A stretch of 45,094 bases of DNA from JBBQRS01 sp038214535 (lineage in GTDB: Bacteria > Chloroflexota > Anaerolineae > CG2-30-64-16): contig JBBQRS010000028.1 in assembly GCA_038214535.1 (NCBI GenBank), forward strand, positions 1-45,094, in the 5' to 3' direction. Made by a program: the position numbers and the translations under genes. The notes beneath the pieces were generated by a model that did not search any database, was not told the origin of the DNA, and saw nothing but the letters and a program-made list of their open reading frames with translations. Shown one piece after another: positions 27,547-35,543 of the stretch. Position 1 is the first letter of the stretch. Each line of letters starts with the position of its first letter.

Positions 27547-28251
27547 CTATTTGACCGCGCCGAAAGCAGCAAACGGACCGTTCTTGTGCAGCACTTCAAC
27601 CGTGGGGAAACCGGCCGCGCGCAGCGTGTCGAGTTGATAGACCAGCGAGCGCGGGGTGTCTTCCTGCTCGATGTACGCGAAGACGTGATCGCGGTAGTCA
27701 TCGCCCTTCAAGCCGCTGAGATACGCGCCGTATTGTGCCCACATCATCGTATGTACCGCCGGGTGATCGTGGGCGACGAGGTCGGAAATCCAGAGGGAGC
27801 CGCCGGGGCGCAGCGCCCGATAGCATTTCGTGAAGACATCGCGCCATTCGGCGTCTTCGCGCAGATGATGAAACACCGCCGCGGCGAGGATGACATCGAA
27901 ACTCGCGTCGCTCAGCACCACCTCGCGGATGTCACCCTGCACCGCCACGGCCTCACCTCGCGTGGCCGGTTGCACGCGTGCGACCGCGCGATCCAGCATC
28001 GGACGACTTAAGTCGAGGAGCGTGGCGTTCAGCCCGGGGAGCGTCTGTAGCAGCTTCAGCGTGAAGTTGCCCGCCCCGCAACCGATATCCAGCACATCCC
28101 TGGCGGCGGGTGTGACGGCGGCCGCGGCCTGGGTGATGCGTTCCATCGCCATCGGCGCGTCGATGGTCGCCGTCTGGCCCGTCTCCAGGTTGGAGAACCG
28201 CTCAACATCGTTGTCGAACCGCTCGCGTATCTGCGCGACTGTAGATTTCAT
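27547..28251 (-). CDS. Class I SAM-dependent methyltransferase
   Basis: A 234-residue methyltransferase of the Methyltransf_25/11 type. The SAM-binding motif I is VLDIGCGAGNFTLKLL, motif II is ATLLDLSRPMLDRA, the adenine-binding part VAVQGDIREV, and motif IV-like FDVILAAAVFHHLREDAEWR with VLRPGGSLW-like RALRPGGSLWISD. The C-terminal LDTLRAAGFPTVEVLHKNGP is the usual cap of the small-molecule class. AAGGA precedes the ATG at 28251. It is convergent with the patatin gene, whose stop is only 15 bases away. The acceptor cannot be inferred. Confidence 0.9.
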   Translation of the reverse strand: MKSTVAQIRERFDNDVERFSNLETGQTATIDAPMAMERITQAAAAVTPAARDVLDIGCGAGNFTLKLLQTLPGLNATLLDLSRPMLDRAVARVQPATRGEAVAVQGDIREVVLSDASFDVILAAAVFHHLREDAEWRDVFTKCYRALRPGGSLWISDLVAHDHPAVHTMMWAQYGAYLSGLKGDDYRDHVFAYIEQEDTPRSLVYQLDTLRAAGFPTVEVLHKNGPFAAFGAVK

Positions 28252-28315
28252 GCGTCCTTCGTTTGCGATTTTGCACCGAATTGCGCGAATTTATCTTCGT
28301 AGCCTGACCGGCCAC

Positions 28316-28375
28316 TTTGTAGTGACGGCTTCAGCCGTTGTAGTGCCCCCTAACGGCTAAAGCCGTCACTACGAA
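28316..28375. repeat. Palindromic repeat, family A, copy 2
   Basis: Arms of 24 bases (28316-28339 and 28352-28375) around a 12-base loop. Pairing is imperfect at one position (C opposite A) and has one G-U. Its left arm matches copy 3 and its right arm carries one base as in copy 1, so it looks intermediate. The loop GTAGTGCCCCCT resembles that of copy 3. It lies in the gap between the DUF6544-like and methyltransferase genes. Confidence 0.9.
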
Positions 28376-28391
28376 GGGAAAAACGGTTGGT

Positions 28392-29135
28392 TCACGCGCC
28401 GGATGCGCGGATGTAATCGTCTACATCCACATTATACGCGATGTCTTCGATATGCCACACTGCCCACGGCTTACCGTCGTTGACCCAGGTCAGTTCCGAT
28501 GGGTTGGCGACTTTGATCCGATTAAACTCGCTCCAACCCGTCACTTCGCCGCGCCAGGGTTGCTTGGCGGCGTCGGTTTCTTCGCGCCAGCGCGGCGCTT
28601 CCAGTGAGCGCAACAGCCCGGTCGCCGGGTCGAAGTGCAAGGTTAGGGCGTCTTCGTCTTCGTGTGCAGGCACGATGACGCGCGCGCTATCGGCGTCGAG
28701 CGCCTCCCAGCGCACGCGGGGATCGGTAATCAGCACCGAGGGCAGCCACGTGAGCTGCTCGGCCCACATTCCCAGATTCGCCGCCGAATTGGTCTTTGGC
28801 TGGTTGTCCACTGTATTCCCTCCCGGTAGCTCCAGACGGGTCACGCCGTCCAGATTCCATTCGTTGATCTTGAGGATCGGGTATCCCAGGAGCATCACCT
28901 CGAAATAGTGGCGATGATTGCGCCCGGCTTGATGCACCATCTTGAATCGGACCGGCATCTTGAGCCCTTTGACCCGCATCTGCACGCGTCCGGTCAGCAC
29001 GACGGATGTGATCACCGGGACGCGTTCGCCGATGACGGCGCGGAAATGCCGGCGCACAGGCACGGGCAGATCCTCTGGTAGCGGGACGAATTCGATAAAG
29101 TGGGTTGGCTCGGGGTAAGCAGGGAATGATTGCAT
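28392..29135 (-). CDS. DUF6544-like conserved protein
   Basis: A 247-residue cytoplasmic protein with no signal peptide or membrane segment. The pattern LPVPVRRHFRAVIGERVPVI near the N-terminus, then RVKGLKMPVRFKMVHQAG, a LELPGG block, the segment NLGMWAEQLTWLPSVLITDP and RVRWEALDADSARV, resembles the DUF6544/DUF6920 group found in Actinobacteria and Bacillota; the match is by eye and not certain. The predicted fold is mostly beta and reminiscent of lipoprotein-carrier-like half barrels. AAGGAG lies six bases before the ATG at 29135. No function is known. A family A repeat follows 16 bases after its stop. Confidence 0.65.
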   Translation of the reverse strand: MQSFPAYPEPTHFIEFVPLPEDLPVPVRRHFRAVIGERVPVITSVVLTGRVQMRVKGLKMPVRFKMVHQAGRNHRHYFEVMLLGYPILKINEWNLDGVTRLELPGGNTVDNQPKTNSAANLGMWAEQLTWLPSVLITDPRVRWEALDADSARVIVPAHEDEDALTLHFDPATGLLRSLEAPRWREETDAAKQPWRGEVTGWSEFNRIKVANPSELTWVNDGKPWAVWHIEDIAYNVDVDDYIRASGA

Positions 29136-29464
29136 GAGAGGCTCCTTGTCTGGTCAGTATTATTTACGCAAGGAGGGCCTGCGGGTCGCGCGTTACCTGG
29201 AATCGCGCATGGCACGTATAATGCAGTCCATCAACGGTACTCTTACAGCACCACAGCCCCCAGCGGCGAGCGCGAGATCAACCTGGGGCCGGACCCCCGG
29301 CAGCAATAAAGAGTTCAGAATCTTTGTAGCAAGCAGAGATAGACGGAGACAGAAGCCTGGCTGGTCTAGTTTGATCGTTTGGCGACGCACGAGCCAGCAT
29401 GTTAAAATGGCTTTAAAATCCGTCCATCAAGCGGATTGAGTTGTGCTATAATCTGGAGGTGAGT
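29136..29464. other. Intergenic region without recognisable gene
   Basis: About 330 bases between divergent genes. An ORF of 101 codons can be read on the plus strand, but its composition (Arg/Ser-rich, no family resemblance) and its overlap with the promoter region of the minus gene argue against coding. A TATAAT stands at 29217-29222 without a good -35. Nothing else was identified apart from the promoter element at 29444. Confidence 0.6.
29444..29452 (+). promoter_or_regulatory. Extended -10 element of the toxin-antitoxin pair
   Basis: TTGTGCTATAATC ends only 12 bases before the chosen GTG at 29465 and six bases before an in-frame GTG at 29459. With a normal -10 to start distance, the transcript would begin at or beside the 29459 GTG, so a leaderless or near-leaderless message is possible. 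Confidence 0.55.
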
Positions 29465-29749
29465 GTGCGGATTACTGGTGTCATCTGGCTGCGAAGCATC
29501 GTCGAAAAACTGGAACAGAAACATCAGGTTAGCACAGGCGAGGTGGACGAGGTATTAGCACGGCATCCCAAGTTCCGTCGTATCGAGGCCGGGGATGTGA
29601 TCGGTGAGGACCTTTACGCGGCATCAGGCCAGACGTGGACAGGTCGCTATCTGATCGTTTTCTTTATTTTTAAAGCGGGCGATCAGGCCCTGATTATTAG
29701 CGCACGAGACATGAATCAGAAGGAAAGACGCGCATATGGAAGAAAATAA
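29465..29749 (+). CDS. BrnT-like toxin
   Basis: A small basic protein of 94 residues that resembles BrnT-type ribonuclease toxins: the C-terminal part has WTGRYLIVFFIFKAGDQALI followed by ISARDMNQKERRAYGR, the GR-strand-ISAR-x-ERRxY pattern of that fold. The N-terminal half is a helix (SIVEKLEQKHQVSTGEVDEV) typical for the family. The GTG at 29465 is five bases after GGAGG; in-frame GTG at 29459 is an alternative. The next gene overlaps it by 14 bases and encodes a CopG-like protein, the usual partner order toxin then antitoxin. Activity is inferred from family likeness only. Confidence 0.75.
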   Translation: MRITGVIWLRSIVEKLEQKHQVSTGEVDEVLARHPKFRRIEAGDVIGEDLYAASGQTWTGRYLIVFFIFKAGDQALIISARDMNQKERRAYGRK

Positions 29750-30011
29750 AAAAGACCGTGACCCCATTCCCGAGCATTTCGCCACACTGCACGAAGCAGG
29801 CGCGTTCTGGGACACGCATGATTTGACCGATTATTGGGATCTCACTGAGGAAGTCGAAATCGAAGTTGATTTACAGCGCCGCACCCATCTCTTCGCGCTC
29901 GCGCCCGACCTGGCTGAACGCCTGGCAAAACGCGCCGCACAGCAAGGGCTTTCGGCTGAGACACTCATCAACCTATGGCTCAGCGAAAAACTGAGCGATA
30001 AGGCGGCCTGA
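29736..30011 (+). CDS. CopG-family antitoxin
   Basis: A 91-residue acidic protein. The N-terminal half shows the pattern IPEHFATLHEAGAFWDTHDL followed by TDYWDL, typical of the CopG_antitoxin (PF12441-like) family. The C-terminal half is a ribbon-helix-helix segment: strand VEIEVDLQRRTHLFALAPDL, helices AERLAKRAAQQG and AETLINLWLSEKL. It overlaps the toxin gene by 14 bases, so the two are co-translated. Such antitoxins neutralise the toxin and repress their own promoter, which here is the TGTGCTATAAT element upstream of the pair. Confidence 0.83.
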   Translation: MEENKKDRDPIPEHFATLHEAGAFWDTHDLTDYWDLTEEVEIEVDLQRRTHLFALAPDLAERLAKRAAQQGLSAETLINLWLSEKLSDKAA

Positions 30012-30163
30012 CTCGCCGCCGGAGCCGCGTTGGCAGGTTTTGAGAAATTGCTTGACCTTCTGGCAGCAAAGCGAGATAGGATTCGAGTTTCATTTCCCGC
30101 AGTTTCACACTGTTCTATTTGCTGCATTACGCCCCTCGCGTCGAATCGTGATACGATACGCGC

Positions 30164-30961
30164 ATGAGCACCACGCGCACACCGTCTGACCCCCCGCCTT
30201 CCCCGTTTCGCGGCCGGTGGCTGCCGCTGACCCTCGCGATCATCGCGCTGACGATCATCTTCATCCTGCTGGGCCTGTGGCAGTTGCAACGGCTGGGGCA
30301 ACGTAAGGCGGCGAACGCGAATCTGATCTCGCGGATGGAGCAGCCGCCCCTGACGCTGGACGGCAGTGCGGTGGATGTCGAGGCGGTGGACTTGCGGCGC
30401 GCGACCGTGACCGGCGCGTTCGATGTCGCGAACGAAGTGGTGTTGCGCAACCGTTCCTATAACGATTCGCCGGGCGTCCATATCCTGACCCCATTGCGGA
30501 TCACGGGGAGCGACGCGGCGATCCTGGTGGATCGCGGCTGGATTCCCTATGACGCATCGGTGCAGCTTCCGGCGTTCGCGCCGCCGCCCGGCGAAGTGCA
30601 GGTGCAGGGCATCCTGCGCCGCGGACATACGCGCACCAGTTCGCTCGCGCCCGTTGACCCTGCGCCCCCGGCGGGAGGACGGCTCGACGCGTGGTACCGA
30701 GCAGACATCGCGCGCATCCAGGAGCAGACGCCTTACCCCTTGCTGCCCGTCTTCATGGAAGAGGAGCGCGCGCCCGCCGCGCTCTTCAGCCTGCCGCGCC
30801 CCGATCCCGATATCGCGCTCGATGAGGGGCCGCATCTCGGGTATGCGATTCAGTGGTTTGCGTTTGCGTTCATTTCTGGATTCGGTTACGTCTTCTTCTA
30901 TCACACGCGGTCGCTCGCCAACGGTGTCCCCGAAGATCTGGACGAAGATGCGTTTGGATAA
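30164..30961 (+). CDS. SURF1 family cytochrome oxidase assembly protein
   Basis: Membrane protein that aids insertion of haem a into oxidase subunit I. The structure is typical: an N-terminal membrane helix (LTLAIIALTIIFILLGLWQL) followed directly by QRLGQRKAANA, a periplasmic domain with VVLRNRSYNDSPGVHILTPL and ILVDRGWIP, and a C-terminal helix in GPHLGYAIQWFAFAFISGFG, which contains the SURF1 signature NYxxQW-like HLGYAIQWF. At 265 residues it has the common bacterial length. It stands 225 bases upstream of coxB and on the same strand, consistent with a role in maturing the downstream caa3 oxidase. Confidence 0.92.
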   Translation: MSTTRTPSDPPPSPFRGRWLPLTLAIIALTIIFILLGLWQLQRLGQRKAANANLISRMEQPPLTLDGSAVDVEAVDLRRATVTGAFDVANEVVLRNRSYNDSPGVHILTPLRITGSDAAILVDRGWIPYDASVQLPAFAPPPGEVQVQGILRRGHTRTSSLAPVDPAPPAGGRLDAWYRADIARIQEQTPYPLLPVFMEEERAPAALFSLPRPDPDIALDEGPHLGYAIQWFAFAFISGFGYVFFYHTRSLANGVPEDLDEDAFG

Positions 30962-31049
30962 ACTTCTACTGTTTGTGATATGGCGCACACGCTGCACATT
31001 CATTTCACAAACCTAATTTGACAAGCAGACGTAAGCCGGATAAAGTTAT

Positions 31050-31071
31050 GCGCGCCCATGGCAAGGCGCGC
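31050..31071. other. Hairpin between SURF1 and coxB
   Basis: GCGCGCC / GGCGCGC form a perfect 7-bp stem with an eight-base loop, and CAGACG 20 bases upstream can pair with CGTCTG overlapping the right arm, an alternative fold. There is no T run after it. A weak terminator or mRNA structure is possible. The rest of the 30962-31186 gap shows no gene and no clear promoter. Confidence 0.35.
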
Positions 31072-31186
31072 GTCTGTTAAATATTGCGCGAAACGTACCG
31101 CGAATTACTGCGCAAATGGTCCGCAGACTTTATCATGGTTCAGTTGTTCGGTTAATCGGTTTTTATACTCAGGAGACATCATCCGT

Positions 31187-32269
31187 ATGTCGCATGGAAT
31201 CTCCCATAACGGCGAGCACGAGACATCACCATCTACATTCGATAATACCGGGAAGTTGGCCGCGATCCTGATTGGCGTGATCTCGGCAGTCGCCGGTCTC
31301 TTGATGTACTGGTTTAATCCGCTGCTGAATAACGCCGCGTCGTTGCAAGGAACCTATATTGACGACCTGTTCGGCGTCGCGATGGGCATCGGCACGGCTG
31401 TCTTCTTCATGGTACAGGGCTTGCTGCTCTACTCCATTATTCGTTTCCATCGTCAGGCCGACGACGACGAAGACGGCCCGCCGATTCGTGGGAACACCAA
31501 GCTTGAGATCGTGTGGACGGTGGTTCCCGCGCTGGTGATTATCTTCCTGGGCATTCTGAGCTATCAGGTGCTGGTGGCCGCCGAACGACCCGACCCCGAC
31601 GAGTTGATTGTCGAGGTCAGGGGCTTTCAATACGCCTGGCAGTTTTACTATCCCGATTATGATATCACCACGTCGGAGATGCACCTGCCCGTAGATCGGC
31701 CCGCGCGCCTGAAACTGCGCTCGAACGACGTGATCCATGCGTTTTGGGTGCCTGCGTTCCGTATCAAGAAAGACGTGATGCCGGATCGCGTGACAGAGAC
31801 CTTTATTACGCCGATCGAAGAAGGCACGTATCCGATTGTGTGCGCCGAGCTTTGCGGGGCTGCGCATTCGGCCATGCGTTCTCAGGTCGTCGTTGAATCC
31901 GACAGTAGTTTCAAGCAGTGGGTCAGCGGCCAGGGTGCGGCCGTCGCCCGCGCGTCCGAAGCGGCCGAAACCGACCCCATGGCGCAGGGGCGACAGGTAT
32001 TCAATCAGAATGGCTGCAACGCGTGCCATGTGCTGGCCGATGCGGGCGCGGTGGGTCAGGTTGGCCCGACGTTGAATAACATCGGTGCGGAAGCCGGCGC
32101 GATGGTTCCGGGGCAGGCGCCCGAAGATTACATTCATGCCGCAATCGTGGATCCCAATAAATTCGTGGTTGAGGGGTATCCGGCCAACGTCATGCCTTCC
32201 AATTACGGCACGACGATATCGGAGGCCGATTTGAAGGCCCTGGTTGATTATCTGATGGCGCAGAAATAG
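31187..32269 (+). CDS. coxB: Cytochrome c oxidase subunit II with fused cytochrome c (caa3 type)
   Basis: Carries electrons from cytochrome c through CuA to subunit I. Two N-terminal membrane helices (LAAILIGVISAVAGLLMYWF and a second near residue 65) precede the cupredoxin domain: ELIVEVRGFQYAWQFYYPDY, VIHAFWVPAFRIKKDVMP (first His ligand) and the CuA loop CAELCGAAHSAM. The C-terminal 90 residues are a class I cytochrome c with CNACH and distal Met in NVMPSNYG, so the product is of the caa3 type. The ATG at 31187 was chosen because AGGAGA precedes it and it gives 360 residues with a normal N-terminus; the upstream open frame is not coding. Confidence 0.96.
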   Translation: MSHGISHNGEHETSPSTFDNTGKLAAILIGVISAVAGLLMYWFNPLLNNAASLQGTYIDDLFGVAMGIGTAVFFMVQGLLLYSIIRFHRQADDDEDGPPIRGNTKLEIVWTVVPALVIIFLGILSYQVLVAAERPDPDELIVEVRGFQYAWQFYYPDYDITTSEMHLPVDRPARLKLRSNDVIHAFWVPAFRIKKDVMPDRVTETFITPIEEGTYPIVCAELCGAAHSAMRSQVVVESDSSFKQWVSGQGAAVARASEAAETDPMAQGRQVFNQNGCNACHVLADAGAVGQVGPTLNNIGAEAGAMVPGQAPEDYIHAAIVDPNKFVVEGYPANVMPSNYGTTISEADLKALVDYLMAQK

Positions 32270-32286
32270 GGACGAGAGGGATTATC

Positions 32287-33963
32287 GTGGAAGCGACTAT
32301 GGAAGCTACGATAGAAGCCAACGCTTACGACAACCGCGGCTGGATTCGGCATGGCGGCCGTAAACTGAGCGATTACTTTGTGTTCAACACGGATCACAAG
32401 GTGATCGGCATTCAGTATATGGTCGTTGCATTTATCTTCTTCATCATCGGTGGCCTCCTGGCGGAGACGATGCGCACGGAGCTGGCGGCGCCGGGGACGC
32501 AGTTCGTCGGCGGCAGCAGCTACAACCAGCTTTTCACCCTCCATGGGACGATCATGATCTTCCTGTGGATCATCCCGGCGTTTGTGGGCCTGGCGAATTA
32601 TGCCGTTCCGTTGATGCTCGGCGCGAACGACATGGCGTTCCCCAAGCTGAATGCCTTCTCGTTCTGGCTCACCATTCCGGGGGCGATCTTGCTGATCGCC
32701 AGTTTCTTCGTCGGCGGCGCGGAAAGCGGCTGGACGGCCTACCCGCCCCTCAGTTTGCAGACACCGGCGGGGCAGACGTTGTGGGCCATCGCGCTTCAGT
32801 TCATCGGTTTCGCTTCGATCTTCAGCGCGATCAACTTTCTGGTGACGATTTTCAACATGCGCGCCCCCGGCATGACGCTGATGCGGATGCCGTTGTTAGC
32901 GTGGTCCATGATCGCCACTTCGATTATCATCATCCTGGGGACGCCCGTGTTGTCGGCGGCCCTCGCCATGCTGACCGTCGAGCGTCTGTTGGGGGCTAAC
33001 TTCTTCTCCGGCGGCGTGGGCGGCGATCCGCTGATGTGGCAGAACCTCTTCTGGTTCTACTCACATCCGGCGGTCTATATCATGATCTTGCCCGGTTTCG
33101 GCATCATCTCCGAGGTGATCCCGGTCTTCTCGCGCAAACCGATCTTCGGTTATAAGCTGATCGCCTTCTCGAGCCTGGCGATTGCCATCTTCGGCTTCCT
33201 GGTGTGGGCGCACCACATGTTCACCAGCGGCATGGACCCGTTCCTGCGCGTGCCGTTTATGATCACATCCATGATTATCGCCGTGCCGACGGGCGTCAAA
33301 ATCTTTTCGTGGCTGGCGACGATCTGGGGCGGCAAGCTGCGCTTCACCACGCCGATGATGTTCGCGCTGGCGTTCATCTCGATGTTTGTCATCGGCGGCA
33401 TCAGCGGCGTCTTCCTCGCCTCCGTGCCAATTGATATCCACGTGCAAGACACCTATTTCGTGGTGGCCCACCTGCACTACGTGCTGTTCGGCGGTAGCGT
33501 CATGGCGATCTACGCAGGCGTCTACTTCTGGTATCCGAAGATCACCGGGCGCATGTACAGCGAGCGCATGGGCAAGCTGCACTTCTGGATGAACTTCATC
33601 GGCTTCAACATCACGTTCCTGCCGCAACACGTCCTGGGGTTGCAGGGGATGCCGCGGCGCGTGGCCGATTACGCGCCGGAGTTCATGCTCTGGAATCTGG
33701 TCTCGACGCTGGGGTCGTTCTTGCTGGCCGCCAGCACGTTGCCGTTCTTGTGGACGGCTGTCGCGAGCCTGTTCAAGGGCAAGCCGGCGGGCAACAACCC
33801 GTGGCGCTCGCTCACGCTCGACTGGACGGTGACCTCGCCGCCGCCGATTCATAATTACCCTGTGCCGCCGGTTGTGACGTCGGATCCGTATGGCTACGGC
33901 GAGCGCACGATCGTGCAACCACCTGTCCCCGTACCCGCCCCCAGCGGGGGCGGCGGCGACTAA
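32287..33963 (+). CDS. coxA: Cytochrome c oxidase subunit I
   Basis: The catalytic haem a/a3-CuB subunit. Ligands are visible: the haem a His in TLHGTIMIFLW, the CuB His and cross-linked Tyr in FWFYSHPAVYIMILPG, the CuB His pair in WAHHMFTSGMDP and the haem a3 and a His in FVVAHLHYVLFGG. About twelve membrane helices span 558 residues. The sequence YSHPAVY in place of GHPEVY, without the D-channel Glu, marks the A2 subfamily of haem-copper oxidases. It starts at GTG 32287, just after a GAGAGG; an ATG four codons later is an alternative. It follows coxB by 17 bases. The C-terminus is Pro-rich. Confidence 0.97.
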   Translation: MEATMEATIEANAYDNRGWIRHGGRKLSDYFVFNTDHKVIGIQYMVVAFIFFIIGGLLAETMRTELAAPGTQFVGGSSYNQLFTLHGTIMIFLWIIPAFVGLANYAVPLMLGANDMAFPKLNAFSFWLTIPGAILLIASFFVGGAESGWTAYPPLSLQTPAGQTLWAIALQFIGFASIFSAINFLVTIFNMRAPGMTLMRMPLLAWSMIATSIIIILGTPVLSAALAMLTVERLLGANFFSGGVGGDPLMWQNLFWFYSHPAVYIMILPGFGIISEVIPVFSRKPIFGYKLIAFSSLAIAIFGFLVWAHHMFTSGMDPFLRVPFMITSMIIAVPTGVKIFSWLATIWGGKLRFTTPMMFALAFISMFVIGGISGVFLASVPIDIHVQDTYFVVAHLHYVLFGGSVMAIYAGVYFWYPKITGRMYSERMGKLHFWMNFIGFNITFLPQHVLGLQGMPRRVADYAPEFMLWNLVSTLGSFLLAASTLPFLWTAVASLFKGKPAGNNPWRSLTLDWTVTSPPPIHNYPVPPVVTSDPYGYGERTIVQPPVPVPAPSGGGGD

Positions 33964-34021
33964 CGCGCGTTCACGTGTTGAATCCTGTGATGAATCTCGA
34001 ATCAGTTTGGGGACTTACGTT

Positions 34022-34618
34022 ATGAGCCAGACGCCTGTCACGACTGCGATCGAACATGAGACGACCTATTCCAGCACCGGGCTGGACAGCCGCAAGCTGG
34101 GGATGTGGATTTTCCTGGCGACCGAGGTGATGATCTTCTCGGCGCTGATCGGCGCGCTCTTGAGCGCCAAGCAACGCAGCCCTGCCGACGCCAACGATAT
34201 GCTCAATATCCCGATCACGGGCATTAACACGTTCGTTCTGATCATCTCCAGCTTCATGGTGGCGATGGCGCTCCAGTCGGCGCTCAACAACAATCAGAAG
34301 CGGGTGCGCCTGTTCTTGCTGGCGACGTTAGGGTTGGGCGCGACCTTCCTGGGAATTCAGATGTTCGAATACCGGACGCTGCTGCACGAAGGGTTCACGC
34401 CAACCACCACGCCGTTTTCCGGGGCCTTCTTCACGGTGACCGGGCTGCATGGGTTCCACGTGTTCATCGGGTTGATTCTGATCCTGTGGCTGTTGCCGCA
34501 GGTGTTCAAGGGGAAGTTCGGCCCTCATAACTACATGCGGATCGAGGTCTTCGGTCTTTACTGGCACTTTGTTGATATTGTCTGGATTATGCTGTTCACG
34601 CTGGTTTATCTGCTTTAG
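34022..34618 (+). CDS. coxC: Cytochrome c oxidase subunit III
   Basis: Structural subunit of the oxidase, stabilising proton uptake. Five membrane helices in 198 residues match the short bacterial form: KLGMWIFLATEVMIFSALIG opens with the family signature, followed by FVLIISSFMVAMAL, LFLLATLGLGATFLGIQMFE, then FFTVTGLHGFHVFIGLILIL and WHFVDIVWIMLFTLVYLL at the C-terminus. The ATG at 34022 follows a weak GGGGA and yields the usual N-terminus; a longer open frame begins inside coxA and is not used. The gap to coxA is 58 bases. A palindromic repeat lies between it and coxD. Confidence 0.95.
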   Translation: MSQTPVTTAIEHETTYSSTGLDSRKLGMWIFLATEVMIFSALIGALLSAKQRSPADANDMLNIPITGINTFVLIISSFMVAMALQSALNNNQKRVRLFLLATLGLGATFLGIQMFEYRTLLHEGFTPTTTPFSGAFFTVTGLHGFHVFIGLILILWLLPQVFKGKFGPHNYMRIEVFGLYWHFVDIVWIMLFTLVYLL

Positions 34619-34629
34619 AATTTATTCGG

Positions 34630-34699
34630 CCCCTTCGTAGTGACGGCTTCAGCCGTTGTAATGCCCTCCCCAACGGCTGAAGCCGTCACTACGAAGGGG
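34630..34699. repeat. Palindromic repeat, family A, copy 3
   Basis: Perfect 29-base arms (34630-34658 and 34671-34699) around a 12-base loop. This is the most complete copy of the family also found at 5737 and 28316. It lies between coxC and coxD, 12 bases after the coxC stop, in what is otherwise a contiguous oxidase operon, so it may lower or separate expression of coxD and downstream genes. Confidence 0.94.
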
Positions 34700-34740
34700 A
34701 AGACAATATTCGGCGCTTATCCGGGAGAGAAGTACATTGT

Positions 34741-35046
34741 ATGAACGACGAAGGATACACTGAGTTGACCACGGCCCACGAGGTCGCATCCGAGCACGAA
34801 GATCACACGCGGAACTACATCATTGTCTTCATCGCCCTGGCCGTGTTCACCGGGCTTGAGCTATTGGTGACGCGGATTCCCGCCGTGCCGCAAGCGCCCA
34901 CGCTGCTGGCAATGTCCGCCGTCAAGGCGCTGCTGGTCATCTTCTATTTCATGCACCTGCGCTGGGATAGTCGTTGGTATGGCTTTATCTTCTTTGCGCC
35001 GTTCCTGCTGGTTGTACCCATGATCATCGTAATGCTCATCTCATGA
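34741..35046 (+). CDS. coxD: Cytochrome c oxidase subunit IV
   Basis: A 101-residue protein with three membrane helices (NYIIVFIALAVFTGLELLV, PTLLAMSAVKALLVIFYFMH, WYGFIFFAPFLLVVPMIIVM), as in the bacterial COX4_pro family that follows subunit III in caa3 operons. The first 28 residues are acidic and cytoplasmic. The conserved VKALLVIFYFMHLRWDSRW segment between helices 2 and 3 is present. GGGAGAG stands about 12 bases before the ATG, slightly far. The gene is separated from coxC by the family A hairpin repeat and followed by a YtkA-like lipoprotein gene after 41 bases. Confidence 0.93.
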   Translation: MNDEGYTELTTAHEVASEHEDHTRNYIIVFIALAVFTGLELLVTRIPAVPQAPTLLAMSAVKALLVIFYFMHLRWDSRWYGFIFFAPFLLVVPMIIVMLIS

Positions 35047-35087
35047 TGCCTCGTCCGGCTTCCCTGCTACGGGATCGGAGGAATAAA

Positions 35088-35531
35088 ATGTCATGGTCCT
35101 GGTCTGCCCTGTCTCGCCCGCGCCACATGTGGCCGCCGAGCAGGGTTTTTGATTTTGGCGCGCTTCTCCTTGTCCTGACCTTCTCGTTGGCCGCGTGTGG
35201 GCGGATGCAATCCGCCGCGCCTGCCGAGGATGACGGCTATGCCGTCACGATGACCAGCGAACCGGCGACGCCCGCAGTGGGGCCGGGCGTGCTGACCTTC
35301 ACCCTGCGCGACCCTGCCGGCGCACCCTTGGAAGGCGCGACTTTGACGGTGGTCGGCAACATGAGCCATGCGGGGATGGTGCCGGTGACGGGGGCAGTTC
35401 AATCCGCTTCCGGGGATACATATCAGGTCGGCATGGATTGGACGATGGCGGGCGACTGGTACGTGGACCTGACGGCGAAAACCTCCGATGGCAAGGATAT
35501 CTTGCGTCGTTTTCCGATCCAAGTAAAGTAA
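35088..35531 (+). CDS. YtkA-like lipoprotein
   Basis: A 147-residue exported lipoprotein. The N-terminus ends in a hydrophobic stretch and lipobox LAAC near residue 40, so Cys would be lipidated outside the membrane. The mature part is one immunoglobulin-like beta domain: TFTLRDPAGAPLEGATLTVV, then GNMSHAGMVPVTGAV with Met and His residues, and YQVGMDWTMAGDWYVDL, the YtkA/FixH-like pattern. Members are often found beside copper proteins, and the Met/His residues could bind copper, but this is inference. The ATG at 35088 has GGAGG six bases upstream. The polyferredoxin gene starts 12 bases after its stop, so they are co-expressed. Confidence 0.85.
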   Translation: MSWSWSALSRPRHMWPPSRVFDFGALLLVLTFSLAACGRMQSAAPAEDDGYAVTMTSEPATPAVGPGVLTFTLRDPAGAPLEGATLTVVGNMSHAGMVPVTGAVQSASGDTYQVGMDWTMAGDWYVDLTAKTSDGKDILRRFPIQVK

Positions 35532-35543
35532 CTCCGCCTATTC

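Noticed and set aside
29134..29439. A 101-codon plus-strand frame in the gap before the toxin gene
   Set aside because: No ribosome binding site, no recognisable domain, Arg/Ser-rich composition, and it covers the leader region of the minus-strand neighbour.
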